A stretch of 8,974 nt of DNA from an uncultured Eisenbergiella sp. (GTDB lineage: Bacteria > Bacillota > Clostridia > Lachnospirales > Lachnospiraceae): NCBI GenBank assembly GCA_910585455.1, contig CAJUEL010000080.1, positions 1 through 8,974 of the forward strand, given 5' to 3'. The stretch's first letter is position 1. The number at the start of each line of letters is the position of its first letter. Shown here piece by piece: positions 6,752-8,974 of the stretch. The notes under the pieces were generated by a model, which saw only the letters and a program-made list of their open reading frames with translations, was not told the origin of the DNA and searched no databases. The position numbers and the translations under genes were made by a program.

Positions 6752-7645
6752 ATGGGCAGAAGAAGTACGTCGTACAGAATTTTTTCAGTGTTCAATTATT
6801 TATTTTTGGGATTGCTGATGGTGGTCTGTCTGATACCGGTTTTACATGTTTTTTTCTCATCCATTTCAGATCCGGCTTTACTGAAGGTCCATACCGGATT
6901 GGTCATCTGGCCGCTTGGGAAACCGACGCTGAAAGGGTATGAAATTGTGCTGAGCAATTCCCGGATTGCAAGAAGCTATCTGAACACCTTCTTTTATGTG
7001 GGCACAGGGACAGCGTTGGGAGTGTTTCTTTCGATGCTGGGCGGATATGTATTGTCGAGAAAAAATTTCATGCTAAAGAAACCAATTATGGTTTTTATCA
7101 CATTTACGATGATGTTTAACGGCGGGTTGATCCCTTTTTATCTGGTAGTAAAGGGGCTGGGATGGTTGGATACGCCGCTTGCCGTAATCATTCCCGGATG
7201 TCTGTCCGTGTTCAATATTGTCCTGATGCGGACTGCCATGACAGGCATTTCTGATAGCTTGTACGAATCAGCAGTATTGGATGGGGCCAGCCATTTTACA
7301 TGCTTTTTCAGGATCGCCATGCCGTTGTCGAAACCGACCATTGCATCTATCGTTTTGTTTACGGCAGTATCTTTATGGAATTCCTGGTTTCAGGCTATGA
7401 TTTTTTTAAAGACCAGGAAGCTGTTTCCATTGCAGCTGGTAGTCCGGGAAATTCTGGTGGAGAATAACACCACGAGCGTTACCTCGGGAGCAGATGTGAC
7501 ATCCAGCGCATTAAGCCAGAATTTGTATAAATATCTTGTACAGTACAGCACGGTCATTGTGACGATCCTGCCGATCATATGTATTTACCCTTTTTTGCAG
7601 AAATATTTTGTGAACGGAATTATGATTGGATCATTAAAAGAATAG
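6752..7645 (+). CDS. ABC importer permease, LplC/YtcP (UgpE/MalG) type
   Basis: This is a 297-residue partner permease. Helices are visible at about 12-35, 76-101, 111-133, 142-163, 196-216 and 264-284, with the EAA loop YESAVLDGASHFTCFFRIAM (171-190) containing conserved Gly178. The C-terminal PFLQKYFVNGIMIGSLKE is the usual LplC/YtcP ending. AGGAGG at 6739-6744, overlapping the TAG of the preceding permease, gives a seven-base spacer to ATG 6752, so the two proteins are made from one message. Together with 5802-6740 it forms the membrane channel of an importer of the carbohydrate-uptake type. An ATPase must come from elsewhere, plausibly a shared MsmX-like protein as known for such Firmicutes systems. 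The lipoprotein start at 8808 is where the matching binding protein would be expected. Confidence 0.92.
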   Translation: MGRRSTSYRIFSVFNYLFLGLLMVVCLIPVLHVFFSSISDPALLKVHTGLVIWPLGKPTLKGYEIVLSNSRIARSYLNTFFYVGTGTALGVFLSMLGGYVLSRKNFMLKKPIMVFITFTMMFNGGLIPFYLVVKGLGWLDTPLAVIIPGCLSVFNIVLMRTAMTGISDSLYESAVLDGASHFTCFFRIAMPLSKPTIASIVLFTAVSLWNSWFQAMIFLKTRKLFPLQLVVREILVENNTTSVTSGADVTSSALSQNLYKYLVQYSTVIVTILPIICIYPFLQKYFVNGIMIGSLKE

Positions 7646-7692
7646 ATATCATGTGTAGAGGAACGACAGATTAACAGCGTAGGGAGAAATCA

Positions 7693-8694
7693 ATGAGAGT
7701 AACGTTAAAGGATATTGCGCAGGAGGCAGGAGTTTCGGTCAGCATGGTCTCTTATGTTTTGAATAAAAGAGGACGCCTTACCAAAGAAAAGCATAAGCAA
7801 ATTATAGAAATTGCGAATAAATATAATTATGTTCCGGATGCAAATGCGAAAGGGCTGGTGACGGGAGTTACGAATAATGTGGGGTTCATGGTCAATAAGG
7901 ACAGGGGAACCTTGTTCCAGCAGCCTTTTATTATGCAGTGTATCGGTGAATTGAGCGGTTGCCTTCGGGAATATTCGGGATGGCTGTCTTTGTGCATGGC
8001 GCAGGACATGGATGCCGGTGAAATGCGGCATTACCTTGCCAATGCCAATTTTGACGGGATTGTATTTATGTTTGCGACGGATCAGGAGGAAAAGGTGCGT
8101 CTCTTAAGAGACAGAAAAATTCCCTGCGTTTTTCTTGACAGTGGAATTGTGGAGGATGATCTGGCAAACATTTATTGCAATGATGAACTGGGAATCCGTA
8201 TGGAGGTGGATCATCTTGTGGAGCTGGGGCATAAAAAAATATTGTTTCTGGCAGCCAAGGATACGCAGCCGACCATTGACGATTTGCGCAGGAGCGCTTA
8301 TGAGAAAGCGGTGCGCCACCACAATCTGGCCTATTCAAAGGCTGTTTATACAGGATATGAGCGCAGGGATATCTATAGGGCATTGGATCAGCTGCTTGGA
8401 AGTGGGGAGCATCCCACAGCAATGATTGCAGCAAGCGATAAAATAGCCTGGGGAGCGATCGATTATCTTAAGGAGCATGGGTTCAGGGTGCCGGAAGATA
8501 TTTCGGTTGCGGGATTTGATGATGCGGATATAGAAAGAAATGAAGAATATGGTTTGACGACTGTCCGTCAGCCGGTGCATGAAATGATTGTGGATTGTGT
8601 AAACTATATATATGAATGTCAGGAGAGCAATGAGCTGAAACCGTATTGTAAGGGATGGAATCCGTCTTTGATTGTCAGAGGCTCCACCGGATAA
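7693..8694 (+). CDS. LacI-family transcriptional regulator
   Basis: This is a 333-residue LacI/GalR protein of normal length. The N-terminal helix-turn-helix LKDIAQEAGVSVSMVSYVLN (5-24) is followed by the hinge segment around NAKGLVTGVTNNVGFMV (51-67). A periplasmic-binding-protein-like effector domain then runs to the C-terminus, with typical phrases ASDKIAWGAIDYL (247-259), PEDISVAGFDDADI (267-280) and LTTVRQPVHEM (288-298). It should bind DNA as a dimer and respond to a small ligand, in this context probably the solute imported by the neighbouring permeases. AGGGAG at 7681-7686 lies six bases before ATG 7693. It starts 47 bases after the second permease and may share its transcript. Likely targets are the paired CG-centred elements at 3982-4008 and 8747-8773. 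Family call is firm; ligand and targets are inferred. Confidence 0.93.
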   Translation: MRVTLKDIAQEAGVSVSMVSYVLNKRGRLTKEKHKQIIEIANKYNYVPDANAKGLVTGVTNNVGFMVNKDRGTLFQQPFIMQCIGELSGCLREYSGWLSLCMAQDMDAGEMRHYLANANFDGIVFMFATDQEEKVRLLRDRKIPCVFLDSGIVEDDLANIYCNDELGIRMEVDHLVELGHKKILFLAAKDTQPTIDDLRRSAYEKAVRHHNLAYSKAVYTGYERRDIYRALDQLLGSGEHPTAMIAASDKIAWGAIDYLKEHGFRVPEDISVAGFDDADIERNEEYGLTTVRQPVHEMIVDCVNYIYECQESNELKPYCKGWNPSLIVRGSTG

Positions 8695-8730
8695 GGATAA
8701 TCCCTGATTAAGAGCGGGAGGAGGTGTAAT

Positions 8731-8759
8731 TTTACATGTAATTTGAAACGTTTTAAAAA
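8731..8759 (+). promoter_or_regulatory. weak promoter candidate before the lipoprotein ORF
   Basis: TTTACA (8731-8736, 5/6 match to the -35) and TAAAAA (8754-8759, 4/6 match to the -10) are 17 bp apart. The -10 overlaps the operator-like element at 8747-8773, so a bound repressor would block it directly. The 10-bp palindrome TTACATGTAA (8732-8741) overlaps the -35. The -10 is poor, so the downstream gene may depend largely on read-through from the block promoter. Confidence 0.3.
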
Positions 8760-8773
8760 CGATATTGAAACGA
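8747..8773 (+). promoter_or_regulatory. putative LacI-type operator cluster (copy B)
   Basis: This matches copy A (3982-4008) at 24 of 27 positions, differing only at 8753, 8754 and 8767. CG steps at 8749, 8760 and 8771 keep the exact 11-bp period. The first site sits in TTGAAACGTTTTAA, a near-palindrome of the LacI-family type. Spacing and sequence are conserved in otherwise unrelated intergenic DNA, which argues for a functional protein-binding site controlling the lipoprotein gene together with the block promoter. Confidence 0.6.
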
Positions 8774-8807
8774 AGGGCAAATGAGAATGGATTATGGAGG
8801 AAAAGAC

Positions 8808-8936
8808 ATGAAGAAAATGTTGGTTTTGTTACTTGCAGCCGGTATGATGCTCGGATTGTCAGCATGTGGTTCTTCTGCCGGGAAACAGGAGGAAAAAGGG
8901 TCTGAGGTATCAGATACGGAAACAGATAATATGTAG
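8808..8936 (+). CDS. short lipoprotein ORF, probable broken 5' end of the solute-binding protein gene
   Basis: GGAGG (8796-8800) lies seven bases before ATG 8808. The frame encodes MKK, a hydrophobic stretch and the lipobox LSAC (residues 17-20), then a polar Ser/Glu/Asp/Lys linker typical of Gram-positive substrate-binding lipoproteins. It stops after 42 residues at TAG 8934-8936, followed at once by an in-frame TGA. A binding protein of this importer class should run about 400-550 residues. Protein-like sequence appears in other readings beyond the stop: YVVTGNVPLS from 8930 in a shifted frame, and QETYPFPENKK after the two stops in the original frame. A small base deletion near 8930, in-frame nonsense mutation, or sequencing error could explain this. 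The window ends at 8974, so the rest of the gene is not visible. A genuine tiny lipoprotein is the alternative. Confidence 0.6.
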   Translation: MKKMLVLLLAAGMMLGLSACGSSAGKQEEKGSEVSDTETDNM

Positions 8937-8974
8937 TGACAGGAAACGTACCCCTTTCCTGAAAACAAAAAAGT

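Noticed and set aside
7701..7720. AACGTTAAAGGATATTG at the start of the regulator gene resembling the operator element
   Set aside because: It encodes the conserved TLKDIA segment of the LacI helix-turn-helix, so codon constraint explains it, and the 11-bp CG spacing is absent.
8732..8741. Palindrome TTACATGTAA as a separate regulator site
   Set aside because: Ten-base palindromes are common in AT-rich intergenic DNA and no second copy was seen.
1..8974. CRISPR array, tRNA or rRNA genes, transposase or attachment sites
   Set aside because: No spaced direct repeats, tRNA-like cloverleaf, rRNA sequence or transposase ORF was recognised on either strand; the many minus-strand open frames are shadows of the + strand genes.

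Overview
The window looks like an accessory stretch of a Clostridia chromosome, most probably Lachnospiraceae. That is inferred from strong AGGAGG-type ribosome sites, consensus sigma-A promoters, LplB/LplC-type permeases without an adjacent ATPase, and the codon style; no rRNA or housekeeping gene is present to confirm it. All genes are on the + strand. There are two functional blocks.

Block 1 (about 71-3733) is a two-gene operon for a heterodimeric ABC exporter of the BmrCD/LmrCD/TM287-288 type. One ATP site is degenerate and one is canonical, with the defects split between the two proteins in the expected way. Its 5' leader is the more unusual part. A TTGACA/GATAAT promoter is followed by an intrinsic terminator only about 25 bases before the first gene, an upstream arm that can form a competing helix with the terminator's 3' arm, and a 14-codon ORF that starts in the terminator loop and ends in an ATGA overlap with the exporter start. 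This has the layout of a conditional attenuator.

Between the blocks (3734-4037) lie a perfect 21-bp GC-rich inverted repeat with a 4-base loop, an AT-rich stretch, a perfect consensus promoter (TTGACA-17-TATAAT) and a repeated CG-centred operator-like element.

Block 2 (about 3943 to the window end) holds a CocE/NonD-family protein, two LplB/LplC-type sugar-class permeases, a LacI-family regulator and the beginning of a lipoprotein gene, the expected solute-binding protein. A 27-base element with three CG steps exactly 11 bp apart occurs both just downstream of the block promoter and upstream of the lipoprotein gene (24/27 identical), so the LacI-type protein plausibly controls both. The CocE-like protein keeps the family fold signatures but has lost every catalytic position I can align (Ser to Phe, Asp to Glu, His to Ala, oxyanion Tyr to Phe), so it is a candidate pseudoenzyme. 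The lipoprotein ORF closes after 42 codons with two tandem stops, so the binding protein looks broken, or the gene is something else. No importer ATPase is present; this permease class commonly borrows a shared MsmX-type ATPase.

Block 1 is clearly more GC-rich than the permease genes of block 2 (sampled lines: 38/60 G+C at 1261-1320 against 21/60 at 7081-7140), so the two blocks may have different histories.
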